DNA from: a virus
Virus record (IMG/VR): IMGVR_UViG_3300035180_001220
Coordinates: 48,304-112,303 of that record
DNA: 64,000 nucleotides
Direction: 5' to 3' (one strand)
Every line of letters starts with the position of its first letter. Position 1 is the stretch's first letter. The notes under the pieces were generated by a model that searched no databases, was not told the DNA's origin, and saw nothing but the letters and a program-made list of their open reading frames with translations. Position numbers and translations under genes: made by a program. This document shows, one piece after another, positions 40,228 to 48,276 of this stretch.

Positions 40228-40798
40228 TCTCAAGTTTACGCCAGATATTTCTTTTGTATGGTACTGCATATCTCGTTGGGTGTCACCCTTGTTTTACTTA
40301 TGTGACCTCGCTTTTCAATATTTGGAAGTTGTTCTAAGTTTTGTTTTCTAGTTATTTTCCAAACTTCTCTTTTATAGTTTTCGAAATCTGAACGCAGCAC
40401 AGGAGAAACAATATCACTATTAACTATTAACTGTTTTAGTTAGTACGTCATTATTAGCTCCGCTTTGAGCTCGAGATAAACCGGTCTGGTCATCCCGACT
40501 CTTATTTTCTGAGAAAAAAATTTTCATCAAATTTTATAGTGTTTAGTCTCTTTTGTGCTGCTTCTAAATATCCATCATTCTGTTTTCTTGTAATAGCAGT
40601 TTTCCGTGCGGATACTACTGAAAATTTCAGGCCATCTACTAATTTTGATTTTCCTATAGATATAAGTTTACCTCTACAGTAACTTGAGCACGTTCTCGGA
40701 AAACAATACCTCCCATTATAGCACTAGTGAAGTGTTGATTCTACGCACATCTCACATACAGGTTGAATAATTTTTCTAGGACGACTCAACGACTCACA
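40228..40798 (-). pseudogene. Decayed HNH homing endonuclease
   Basis: Minus strand: RPRKIIQPVCEMC then a TAG, GRYCFPRTCSSYCRGK (zinc knuckle pairs), ITRKQNDGYLEAAQKRLN, KFDENFF, a frameshift in a T7 run, ENKSRDDQTGLSRAQSG, SDFENYKREVWKITRKQNLE, LPNIEKRGH, then a TAA at 40228-40230 region before the catalytic HNH block can be seen. The text order is that of zinc-finger/HNH phage homing endonucleases. It fills the whole gap upstream of the topoisomerase gene; a TATAAT-like box at about 40822 also lies here. Confidence 0.6.
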
Positions 40799-40859
40799 GT
40801 TTACTTCCTTATTAGGCTAGTTTATAATCTATTATAACAACGTTGACACAAAGCCAATC

Positions 40860-42806
40860 ATGACAAAATACGCAAAACAGACGTACCAGGTTCTAGACGA
40901 AATTGAGCACATCCGTAAACGGACTGGTATGTATGCTGGTTCTACAGCAGAACAGCAAGCAATGGAATGGGTTTATGATCTCGAAACCAAGAAGATGGTG
41001 AAGCGAGACATCAACTACATCCCAGCATTGGTAAAAATCTTCTCAGAAATTCTCGATAATGCTATTGACGAATCTCGTCGAGCACCAGAGACACTCGATT
41101 CTATTCGTGTATCCTTTGAGGATGATGGAAGCATTTCAGTTCAAGACAACGGTCGCGGAATTCCCGTTCAGATTCATGAGCAAACTGGTAAGTATATTGC
41201 TGAGACAGTGTTCTCTAATCTTCGTGCTGGTTCAAACTTCAACGATGATGAAGATCAACAGCTTATTGGAACCAACGGTGTAGGTTCAACCCTCACAAAT
41301 GTTCTCTCTTCACATTTCAGAATCGAAAGTTGTGATGGTAAGAAGTTGTTCAAGCAAGACTTCCGGAAGGGTATGCGCGAGCGTGACGAACCTACCATAA
41401 AGGCTGATAACAAGAATCGCACAAAGATTACCTTTACCCCTGATTACGAGTTCTTCAACCTGAAAGGGTTGAATGAAGGCAATCGTCTTCGTATGATGAA
41501 GAAGGTTGTTGATGCTGCTGCATGTAACATTGGTGTAAAGTTCTATATCAATGGTGAACGTATTATGATTCGAGACTTCGAGGATTATGTTGCACTCTAT
41601 GCTACTGACTATGTTGTTGATTCAACTCCAGATTGGAAGGTTGGTATCTCTTCGAGCGACGGATTTGAGCATGTAAGCTTTGTGAACTCAGTTGAAACAT
41701 ACCAAGGCGGTACCCATATTCTGTACGTGACGATGCAGATTGCAAATGCTGTCCGCGAGTTCATTAAGAAAAAGCACAAAATCGATGTTACCCCAGCTCA
41801 AATTCGTGATCACTTCCGTGTCTACATTGCTGCCAACATTAATCGCCCTAAGTTCTCTTCACAGACAAAAGAGAATATGATTTCAGCTGTTAGCGATTAC
41901 AAGACAAGCTGGGAAGTTCCAGACAAGATGATCAACAAGATTGTCAAGTCGACGATCATCCAATCAATTCTGGATTGGGCAGAAGCTAAGGCCCACCAGG
42001 AACAGATGAAGGACCTGCGCAAGCTTAACAAGGATACTGATAAGGCTGACCCTCGTCGTGTTGATAAGTTCTGCGATGCTCTCGAAAAGAAGGACCGCAC
42101 TAAGTGCGTTCTGTTCTTGGCTGAAGGAGATTCTGCGGCTAAGTCTTTGTTCGCTGCTCGTGGTAAGACTAACTTCATTGGTACATTCCCTCTGAAGGGT
42201 AAGCCATTGAATGTCCGTGAAAAGGATATTGCTCGAGTACTTGGACTTGATAAGAAGAAGGACGGTAAGTCTGAGCCAAATGAAATCCAGAAGATTCTGA
42301 CTATCATCGGTCTTCGTATCGGTGAGAAGGTTAACTCTCTGTCTGAACTCCGCTTCGGTAAGGTTGCGTTTGCCACCGATGCTGACGTTGACGGCTCCCA
42401 CATTGCCGGTCTGCTCATGAATGTATTCGATACATTCTGGCCTGAATTGTTCGAGCTTGGGTTCATTCACATCCTCCGTACTCCTGTTGTGAAGGTTGTT
42501 TTGAAGAACAAGGAAGTTATTGAGTTCTTTACTGAACGTGAATTCAAGGATTGGGTAAAGAAAGACGGTCAGAAGGCAAAGGGTTGGTCACATCGCTACT
42601 ATAAAGGATTGGGTACGACAAAGACCAATGACTTTATCCCATACATGGAAAACTTGAATCAATATCTGTTCCAGATTACAATGGATGGGCAGGATGACAA
42701 GCAAGCTCTTGACCTTGCTTTCAATGGAGAACGCGCTGATGACCGTAAGGCCTGGCTCGAGACTCCTGCCGATAACTTTGAAGACTTCATAGTTGAAGCA
42801 GCCTAA
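40860..42806 (+). CDS. 39: DNA topoisomerase II large subunit (ATPase and TOPRIM)
   Basis: 648 residues, homologue of T4 gp39 plus gp60 as one chain. GHKL ATPase motifs: EILDNAIDES, VQDNGRGIPV, GTNGVGSTLTN; transducer GGTH region; TOPRIM motifs FLAEGDSAAKS and ATDADVDGSHIAG. With the medium subunit it relaxes or passes DNA strands during phage replication. In T4 this locus is split by a homing-endonuclease insertion (gene 60); here it is whole, but a dead homing endonuclease lies just upstream. Confidence 0.92.
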   Translation: MTKYAKQTYQVLDEIEHIRKRTGMYAGSTAEQQAMEWVYDLETKKMVKRDINYIPALVKIFSEILDNAIDESRRAPETLDSIRVSFEDDGSISVQDNGRGIPVQIHEQTGKYIAETVFSNLRAGSNFNDDEDQQLIGTNGVGSTLTNVLSSHFRIESCDGKKLFKQDFRKGMRERDEPTIKADNKNRTKITFTPDYEFFNLKGLNEGNRLRMMKKVVDAAACNIGVKFYINGERIMIRDFEDYVALYATDYVVDSTPDWKVGISSSDGFEHVSFVNSVETYQGGTHILYVTMQIANAVREFIKKKHKIDVTPAQIRDHFRVYIAANINRPKFSSQTKENMISAVSDYKTSWEVPDKMINKIVKSTIIQSILDWAEAKAHQEQMKDLRKLNKDTDKADPRRVDKFCDALEKKDRTKCVLFLAEGDSAAKSLFAARGKTNFIGTFPLKGKPLNVREKDIARVLGLDKKKDGKSEPNEIQKILTIIGLRIGEKVNSLSELRFGKVAFATDADVDGSHIAGLLMNVFDTFWPELFELGFIHILRTPVVKVVLKNKEVIEFFTEREFKDWVKKDGQKAKGWSHRYYKGLGTTKTNDFIPYMENLNQYLFQITMDGQDDKQALDLAFNGERADDRKAWLETPADNFEDFIVEAA

Positions 42807-42835
42807 TACAAGATTACTTCCGTTAAAGAACAGGT

Positions 42836-42841
42836 TATAAT
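42836..42841 (+). promoter_or_regulatory. Possible -10 box (CAGGTTATAAT)
   Basis: CAGGT directly before TATAAT is shared with the early promoter family, but the TGTGTAC element is absent and the ATG follows 5 bases later. Confidence 0.3.
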
Positions 42842-42846
42842 ACTAT

Positions 42847-44226
42847 ATGGTTACAAAACATACACCTACTGATACTGGCAATCTTAAGGTTCGCTGTATC
42901 CCAGCCCGACACTTTTTTAATACGGCATTTAAAGAATTTTCACTATATGATAACGTTAGAAGTATTCCACTTTTGACGGACGGATTAAAACCTGCTCAGC
43001 GAAAAGCAGTATATGGCACATTTCTTAGAGGAGAAAATGCTGGACTATTAAACGTAGAGCGGTTATCTGCTGCAGTTGCCGCGTCCACTGACTATCACCA
43101 CGGCATTGGCAGCCTTACATCAACTATCATTGGTCTTGCAAACGATTATCCTGGTTCGAACAACATGAACCTCTTTGTCCCTGAAGGACAGTTTGGTTCT
43201 CGTTTGACTTCTGAAGCAGCTGCTCCTCGTTATATTGAGACGAAGCTCTCTACATTCTTTCGCGCACTCTTTCCTAAGGCAGATGATGCCATCCTGGTTC
43301 ACAATGAAACCGATGGTGAGAAGATTGAACCAAAAACCTATCTTCCAATCCTTCCTTTGTCATTGATTAATGGTGCGCAAGGTACCGGAACTGGACACGC
43401 TTGTGTTATCATGGCATACAATCCTAAAGAGATTGCTGCTGCGTGCTTAAATGTTCTGGCTGGTAAGAAGCTGAAGCCTGGTACCTTGACCCCCTGGTAC
43501 AATGGATTTAGTGGCAACATCACTCGCAATCCAGAAACTGGGCAAGTTGTTATTACTGGCAAGCTTCAAGTGGTTAACTCAACCACCATCAAGGTCACAG
43601 AGCTTCCAGTTGGAGTGTATCTCGACCAATACAAATCCCACTTGAACAAGATGGAAGATGCTGAGTTGATCAAGGATTGGGAAGACCGTTCCACTGAAGA
43701 TGGATTCGACTTCACTATCACTGTTCCTCGCTCACTGACTGCTTTGCCTGAAGAAGAACTTTACAAGAAGTTCAAGCTCATCTCTCGTGATACAGAAAAT
43801 CTGACTCTTTGGGATGTTGATGGAGTTCTAAAGCGCTTTGATTCTGTTGAAGCAATAGTTGAAGCATTTGTCCCGTGGCGCCTGAGCCAGTATGAAGTTC
43901 GGCGTCAGAAGCTTATTGCTGATGCTAAGGAATCCATTCATTGGTCCTCTATGAAAATCAGGTTCATTAATTTTTATCTGAAGAATACTGTACTCTTTAA
44001 AAATACTGGTAAGAAAGAGTTGATTGAACTCCTTATCAAAAATGAATTTAATGAGTATGACCGTCTGTTGTCGATGGCTCTTTGGAATTTAACTAAGGAT
44101 AAAATAAAAGAGCTTGAAGACGAACTAGATGAGTTCAGAAAACAACTTGCTAGTCTTGAAGAAGATACTGCTAAGGCAATGTATTCTCGAGAGCTAAAAG
44201 TTTTTTCCTCATCCAATATTCCTTGA
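42847..44226 (+). CDS. 52: DNA topoisomerase II medium subunit (breakage-reunion)
   Basis: 459 residues. GyrA/ParC-like core: LKPAQRKAVYG, HHGIGSL, GQFGSRL and the catalytic Tyr129 in AAPRYIETKL; later YLPILPLSLINGAQGTGTG. Lacks the GyrA beta-propeller, as T4 gp52 does. Ends in a coiled coil (ELEDELDEFRKQLASLEED). A 40-base gap separates it from the large subunit. Confidence 0.92.
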   Translation: MVTKHTPTDTGNLKVRCIPARHFFNTAFKEFSLYDNVRSIPLLTDGLKPAQRKAVYGTFLRGENAGLLNVERLSAAVAASTDYHHGIGSLTSTIIGLANDYPGSNNMNLFVPEGQFGSRLTSEAAAPRYIETKLSTFFRALFPKADDAILVHNETDGEKIEPKTYLPILPLSLINGAQGTGTGHACVIMAYNPKEIAAACLNVLAGKKLKPGTLTPWYNGFSGNITRNPETGQVVITGKLQVVNSTTIKVTELPVGVYLDQYKSHLNKMEDAELIKDWEDRSTEDGFDFTITVPRSLTALPEEELYKKFKLISRDTENLTLWDVDGVLKRFDSVEAIVEAFVPWRLSQYEVRRQKLIADAKESIHWSSMKIRFINFYLKNTVLFKNTGKKELIELLIKNEFNEYDRLLSMALWNLTKDKIKELEDELDEFRKQLASLEEDTAKAMYSRELKVFSSSNIP

Positions 44227-44248
44227 GTGTATTAGCTATTTTCTGAGA

Positions 44249-44284
44249 ATGCTCATCAGATTTGCTTTTCTATCTGATGAGCAT
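44249..44284 (+). terminator. Terminator-like hairpin
   Basis: Perfect 13-bp stem (ATGCTCATCAGAT and complement), 10-base T-rich loop; only TTGG follows, so termination may be inefficient. 22 bases after the topoisomerase stop. Confidence 0.5.
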
Positions 44285-44461
44285 TTGGTGAAGTGCCCAG
44301 GACGTCTTGGAACGTAATGAACTGCCAACCATCCTTACTAAGAGTAAATGACAGACATAATGTTGTCTAGCAGATAGAAATACTAAATTATTCTTGGTGT
44401 TTTCAATATACCCGGGTTGTTGATTATGTAATGATATAATACCTTTGTTGTTCAGTAACAA
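44285..44461 (-). pseudogene. Homing endonuclease remnant
   Basis: Minus strand: LHNQQPGYIENTKNNLVFLS then ARQHYVCHLLLVRMVG and SKTSWALHQML. This is the 'NLV-LT-REH-VCH-LL-KM-----KM--AL--M' block that follows the HH catalytic block in a common phage HNH homing endonuclease family; the upstream HHI-P block is worn to LHNQQP, and no full gene remains. Confidence 0.6.
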
Positions 44462-44504
44462 TAGACCTCTGATTTATGCTAATCTCTCTATAAGGAATGC
44501 AAAT

Positions 44505-44672
44505 ATGTATAAGATTTTGGTTGTTATCCGTGCAGTAGGAAGCTTTGATGGTGGGCGGGCTGTATCTCAACAGCTCATTGAGTTCGATAGTAAGGGTGAT
44601 GCACAATATGCACTTGAGCAGCTATTCGTTTCTAAAACAGCTGAATGGACAATCGTGAAACTGTGGGCATGA
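44505..44672 (+). CDS. Small hypothetical protein
   Basis: 55 residues (MYKILVVIRAVGSFDGGRAV...). Strand-loop-strand-helix layout, conserved-looking. AAGGA ribosome-binding site; TATAAT at 44435-44440 upstream. ATGA overlap with the DnaJ-like gene. Confidence 0.6.
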   Translation: MYKILVVIRAVGSFDGGRAVSQQLIEFDSKGDAQYALEQLFVSKTAEWTIVKLWA

Positions 44673-45307
44673 AGACTGAACTGGCTTATAAGCTACTAGG
44701 GATAGACACCTCAGCCAATTTTGAGCAAGCACAAAAGGCTTATAGAAAGCTTGCACAGCAATATCACCCTGATAAGCAAGGTGGAAATGAAGAGAAGTTC
44801 AAGCTCATCAAAGAAGCTTTTGAAACCCTCTCACCTTTAACCAAGACTAAGACTGAGGTAATAACAATTACTTTAGAGGAAGCATTCAGTGGCTGCATCA
44901 AGGAATTGGATGGACGCGTGTTTGTAATACGCCCCGGTGTTTATCCAGGCGATGTTCTTGAAAATGATGTTGTGATTGAAATCACTTCTGAATCATGGTC
45001 TCCACGTTGGGGTGATGATTATCCCAAAGGTGATGTCATGAAAGACTTCAAACTTAGTCCATTCAAGATGATCCTTGGTGGTTGGGTTGATGTTCCTATT
45101 CTTGGTGGCACTAAGAAGGCTTACATCCACCCAGGTTTCAGAGCAAATAGCATTCTGAAATTGGCGCAGGGTGGTTATTGGAAGAATACAGAAGACCCGG
45201 AGCGTGGTGATTGCTACCTTAGGTTAGTCCCAGATATAAAACAATTACATGAATACGATAAGGAAGAATTAAATGTCGTTGCAAAATACACAGATTCTTG
45301 CATTTGA
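44669..45307 (+). CDS. DnaJ-like protein
   Basis: 212 residues from ATG 44669. J domain at 4-50 with YHPDKQGG (HPD 33-35), then, without a zinc-finger domain, a beta-rich part (ITITLEEAFSGCIKELDG) matching the DnaJ C-terminal substrate-binding domain. It could recruit host DnaK to a phage step such as replication or assembly. Overlaps the next gene by 35 bases. Confidence 0.85.
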   Translation: MKTELAYKLLGIDTSANFEQAQKAYRKLAQQYHPDKQGGNEEKFKLIKEAFETLSPLTKTKTEVITITLEEAFSGCIKELDGRVFVIRPGVYPGDVLENDVVIEITSESWSPRWGDDYPKGDVMKDFKLSPFKMILGGWVDVPILGGTKKAYIHPGFRANSILKLAQGGYWKNTEDPERGDCYLRLVPDIKQLHEYDKEELNVVAKYTDSCI

Positions 45308-45809
45308 TTATAGAGGACTTCATAAGGTAATAAGTGGCGGCCAGTGTGGGGCAGATAGAGCAGGTATTACAGCTGCACGAGATCATGGCATAAAGACTGG
45401 TGGGTATGCTCCTCATGGATGGCGCACCCATCACGGCCCAAGGCCCGACCTGGCAGAGTTTGGTCTAAAGGAGCATTCAAGTGTTACGTATCATGCACGC
45501 ACTGAATGGAATGTTGTTGCAGCTGAAGGCACTTTAGTTGTCGCATCTAATTTCAATTCTCCTGGCGTAACGCTTACACACAATCTCAACAGAAAATATC
45601 AGAAGCCGTACCTTCAAATACCACCATCTATCGAACATACACTAGAGATAGTTGAGTGGCTCATAGCAAATGATATAGGCATTCTAAATGTCGCTGGTAA
45701 TCGAGACAAAGAAACCGAAATAGGACCTATTCACAACATGACATACTGCATTATGGTCATGGCCTTCGCAGAGTTAGACCGCAGAGGATTTCTGGTCAGA
45801 GCAGCATAA
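45273..45809 (+). CDS. SLOG-fold (putative molybdenum-carrier-like) protein
   Basis: 178 residues. VISGGQCGADRAGI is the nucleotide-binding loop of the SLOG/putative molybdenum-carrier family; GGYAPHGWRTHHGP, RTEWNVVAAEGTLV and GNRDKETEIG follow in order. SLOG proteins bind nucleotide-derived ligands, and some act in phage-defence signalling. Here it may bind or clear such a ligand; function not established. Confidence 0.75.
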   Translation: MSLQNTQILAFDYRGLHKVISGGQCGADRAGITAARDHGIKTGGYAPHGWRTHHGPRPDLAEFGLKEHSSVTYHARTEWNVVAAEGTLVVASNFNSPGVTLTHNLNRKYQKPYLQIPPSIEHTLEIVEWLIANDIGILNVAGNRDKETEIGPIHNMTYCIMVMAFAELDRRGFLVRAA

Positions 45810-45812
45810 ATA
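45805..45812 (+). promoter_or_regulatory. Late promoter box CATAAATA
   Basis: 25 bases before the thyA ATG; overlaps the SLOG gene's stop. Same sequence as the boxes at 48237 and 51108. Confidence 0.4.
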
Positions 45813-45836
45813 CAAAACCTATAACGAATAGAAAAT

Positions 45837-46760
45837 ATGGAACAACAATACTTAGACCTATGCAATGACGTTATGAAAAATGGTGATGATCGTATTGATC
45901 GCACTAAAGTAGGAACACGCTCACTCTTCGGACGTCAGATTCGTGGAGACCTTGAAAAGGGATTCCCACTGATTACCACCAAACAGACTTACTTTAAACC
46001 TATCCTTGGTGAAATTCTTTGGTTTGTAGAAGGAAGTTCTGATGAACGCCGTCTTGCTGAAATTACCTATGGTACTCGTGACCCAAGCCGCACCACCATC
46101 TGGACTGCTAACGCAAATGCCGATTACTGGAAGCCTAAGGCTAAGTTTCCTGGTGATCTTGGGCGTGTTTATGGCACTCAGTGGCGTAATTGGACTCACT
46201 CAGAGCTCCGTGGTTCCAATGATGTTCTATCCCACCCCGAAGGTGGCCACACTTACTATGGCGCAAAGGTTCTAGTAAAGCAGTTCGACCAGCTTAAGAC
46301 TATTGTAGAGACTATCAAAAAGGAACCAGCATCACGTCGAATGGTTCTAACAGCATTCAATGTTGGGGCAATGGATAACATGGCTCTTCCACCGTGCCAT
46401 ATGTTTGCCCAGTTCCATGTCAATGCTCGTACAGACAAGCTGTCTTGCCAAGTCTACATGCGCTCTGTAGATGTTGCACTTGGTTTGCCGTTTAATATTG
46501 CGTCTTATGCAATATTAACGCATATGGTTGCCCAAGTTGTGAATTTGCAAGTAGGTGAATTAATTATGACATTGGGAGACACTCATCTGTATCTCAATCA
46601 TTTAGATGGTATAGAAGAACAGATATCACGCGCCCCATATGATTTTCCTGAACTAAAAATTAACCCAGCTATAAAAAATATAGATGACTTTAAAATGTCC
46701 GATTTTGAAGTTGTTGGATATAAACACCACCCTGAGATCAAATATCAAATGGCAGTTTGA
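45837..46760 (+). CDS. thyA: Thymidylate synthase
   Basis: 307 residues. Arg pair SRRMVLTAFN (167-168), catalytic Cys187 in LPPCHMFAQ, and MRSVDVALGLPFNIASYA (208-225) with the dUMP-reading Asn220 kept. Converts dUMP to dTMP. Compare the hydroxymethylase at 10450, where this Asn is Asp. A homing endonuclease scrap follows directly, at a gene that in T4 hosts the td intron. Confidence 0.95.
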   Translation: MEQQYLDLCNDVMKNGDDRIDRTKVGTRSLFGRQIRGDLEKGFPLITTKQTYFKPILGEILWFVEGSSDERRLAEITYGTRDPSRTTIWTANANADYWKPKAKFPGDLGRVYGTQWRNWTHSELRGSNDVLSHPEGGHTYYGAKVLVKQFDQLKTIVETIKKEPASRRMVLTAFNVGAMDNMALPPCHMFAQFHVNARTDKLSCQVYMRSVDVALGLPFNIASYAILTHMVAQVVNLQVGELIMTLGDTHLYLNHLDGIEEQISRAPYDFPELKINPAIKNIDDFKMSDFEVVGYKHHPEIKYQMAV

Positions 46761-46815
46761 CTGCTACTCCTATAAATCATTACTTAAGAAAGAAAATTTA
46801 CGATATCAGGAATTA

Positions 46816-46959
46816 ATGTCTGCAAATGCAAGACGAATGTTAGTAGATGGAACAGAATATTCTCATAGAAGAGATGCAGCAGAAGCAACCGGACTTAAAC
46901 AAGAGACCTTATGGTATCGAGCAAATAGTAAAAATTTCCCAAACATTAAACGGCTTTAA
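46816..46959 (+). pseudogene. NUMOD-type remnant of a homing endonuclease
   Basis: 47 residues: ANARRMLVDGTEYSHRRDAA, EATGLKQETLWYRANSKNF, PNIKRL. This is the C-terminal DNA-binding module (NUMOD1-like, VDG-EY----DAA--TG----T-----S--FPN) found in GIY-YIG and HNH homing endonucleases; a similar tail ends the enzyme at 25904. The frame is open back to 46684 inside thyA. The catalytic part is gone. Confidence 0.5.
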
Positions 46960-46971
46960 CATAATAAAAGT

Positions 46972-47343
46972 ATGAATTCAAAATCCTCAATCGATTCCTT
47001 CTTTCCTGAAGACACTGTATCAGAAGAACTCTTGAAGTCAGTCCCTAAGAAGGTCTACTTCTGGATTCAGGGACTTGTTGCTGATGTCGAGGAACCTGGT
47101 TGCTACAACAAGCTCTCATGGCACTTTGTTCCAGATGGAACGAGCACTATTTCATATGGTGAGCAAGACGTGGATGATGACTTCTGCGCCATTTGGTGGG
47201 AAGGTATGCCAGACAATCCTAAAGGTCTTTGTGGTAGCGATAAGAGAATCCAGTCCATCGTGAGCAACATGGATTTCTTTACGCTGTTCGAAGAAAATGT
47301 TTTCACCACACTTGAAACATTTGAAGAAGAACATGACCGATAA
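46972..47343 (+). CDS. Hypothetical protein
   Basis: 123 residues, acidic. Central strand region (KVYFWIQGLVADVEEPGCYN) with many Trp/Phe. No family recognised. 11-base overlap with the next gene. Confidence 0.55.
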   Translation: MNSKSSIDSFFPEDTVSEELLKSVPKKVYFWIQGLVADVEEPGCYNKLSWHFVPDGTSTISYGEQDVDDDFCAIWWEGMPDNPKGLCGSDKRIQSIVSNMDFFTLFEENVFTTLETFEEEHDR

Positions 47344-47755
47344 TCTTGAAATCTTTAGACATCTCCGCCGACAGTTCTTTGATAGAACTACAGCCCAGTT
47401 AGTTCCAGGTATTAATGGAGGAATATCCTTCATGCTTAAGCCTACAGCTGAAAAGCAGTATGATTACTGGATCTATATTTGTCCTAAGGATATTCAATTC
47501 TCTACAAAGCAAGCTGTAAAATCCCTGCGTGATACAGCTGCTAGAGACGCAATGCCTTGGGGTACTATCAATTTAGATGGTACTCCAATCATTGATCAAT
47601 TAATCGGATCTGTCTTAGCTTCTAGACACGGACTTCCATCTGAAGTATCAGCTTATGTTAGAGAAATAATTGGCTTCTCTAATTATTCAGAAGCTCGCAT
47701 GTCTGAATTTAAAGATAACGCGGCGGCGAATAAAGCTATCTATGAAACAAATTAA
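47333..47755 (+). CDS. Hypothetical protein
   Basis: 140 residues from ATG 47333 (MTDNLEIFRHLRRQFFDRTT...). Mixed alpha/beta. Overlaps the macrodomain remnant's ATG by 14 bases. No family recognised. Confidence 0.55.
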   Translation: MTDNLEIFRHLRRQFFDRTTAQLVPGINGGISFMLKPTAEKQYDYWIYICPKDIQFSTKQAVKSLRDTAARDAMPWGTINLDGTPIIDQLIGSVLASRHGLPSEVSAYVREIIGFSNYSEARMSEFKDNAAANKAIYETN

Positions 47756-48245
47756 ATTTGGTGACATTCTTGATGCCCAATATGGCATCATCGTTCATGG
47801 GTGCAATGCACAGGGTGTTATGGGTTCGGGCACAGCTCTTCACATCAAGTAGAGATATCCGCAAGCCTATGGTGATTATGTTGAAGCCTGTCAGAAAAAC
47901 AAGCCTGCTGATCTAATGGGACAGGTTATTCTATCGCCCCGTCACTCCAAGCCTGTTCATAGCAAACTGCATAACACAGCTCAACTACGGCAGAATGGGA
48001 ACGAAGTACGTTAGCTACCAAGCTGTTCAGAAGTGCTTTGAACAGGTAGCGTCAGCGTCAGAAAGTATTCAATACCTCGATCCAGATGGCTGCAGGATGA
48101 CTATTCACTACCCTTTAATAGGTGCTGGTTTAGGAGGTGGTGATTTGGCTATCATCTCAGACATCATTGAAGCAGTATTTGCTAAGCCAGAACACAAGGA
48201 TAAGCCTCGAACCCTTTGGATTTACGAGCAGGATTTCATAAATAG
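47742..48245 (+). pseudogene. Broken macrodomain (ADP-ribose-binding) gene
   Basis: IKFGDILDAQYGIIVHGCNA and QGVMGSGTALHIK are the macrodomain ADP-ribose site; an in-frame TAG follows at 47850-47852; RYPQAYGDYVEACQKN continues; near 47955 the coding text moves one frame to IANCITQLNYGRMGTKYVSY and HYPLIGAGLGGGD (phosphate loop), ending about 48245. Two lesions make an intact macrodomain impossible. The second part is in frame with the ADP-ribosyltransferase downstream, so a truncated fusion from ATG 47995 is possible. Confidence 0.7.
48237..48244 (+). promoter_or_regulatory. Late promoter box CATAAATA
   Basis: 33 bases before ATG 48277, inside the macrodomain's last codons. Supports a separate late start for the ADP-ribosyltransferase. 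Confidence 0.45.
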
Positions 48246-48276
48246 TTTTATCGATTCTGCTCAGATAAACTCAAAA

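Noticed and set aside
41897-42470. Two long minus-strand frames opposite the topoisomerase gene
   Set aside because: Ser/Arg- and Leu-rich shadows of a well-recognised gene.
44285-44461. A live 63-residue minus-strand protein
   Set aside because: The motif order matches only the middle of a homing endonuclease family and the catalytic block is worn, so it is a remnant.
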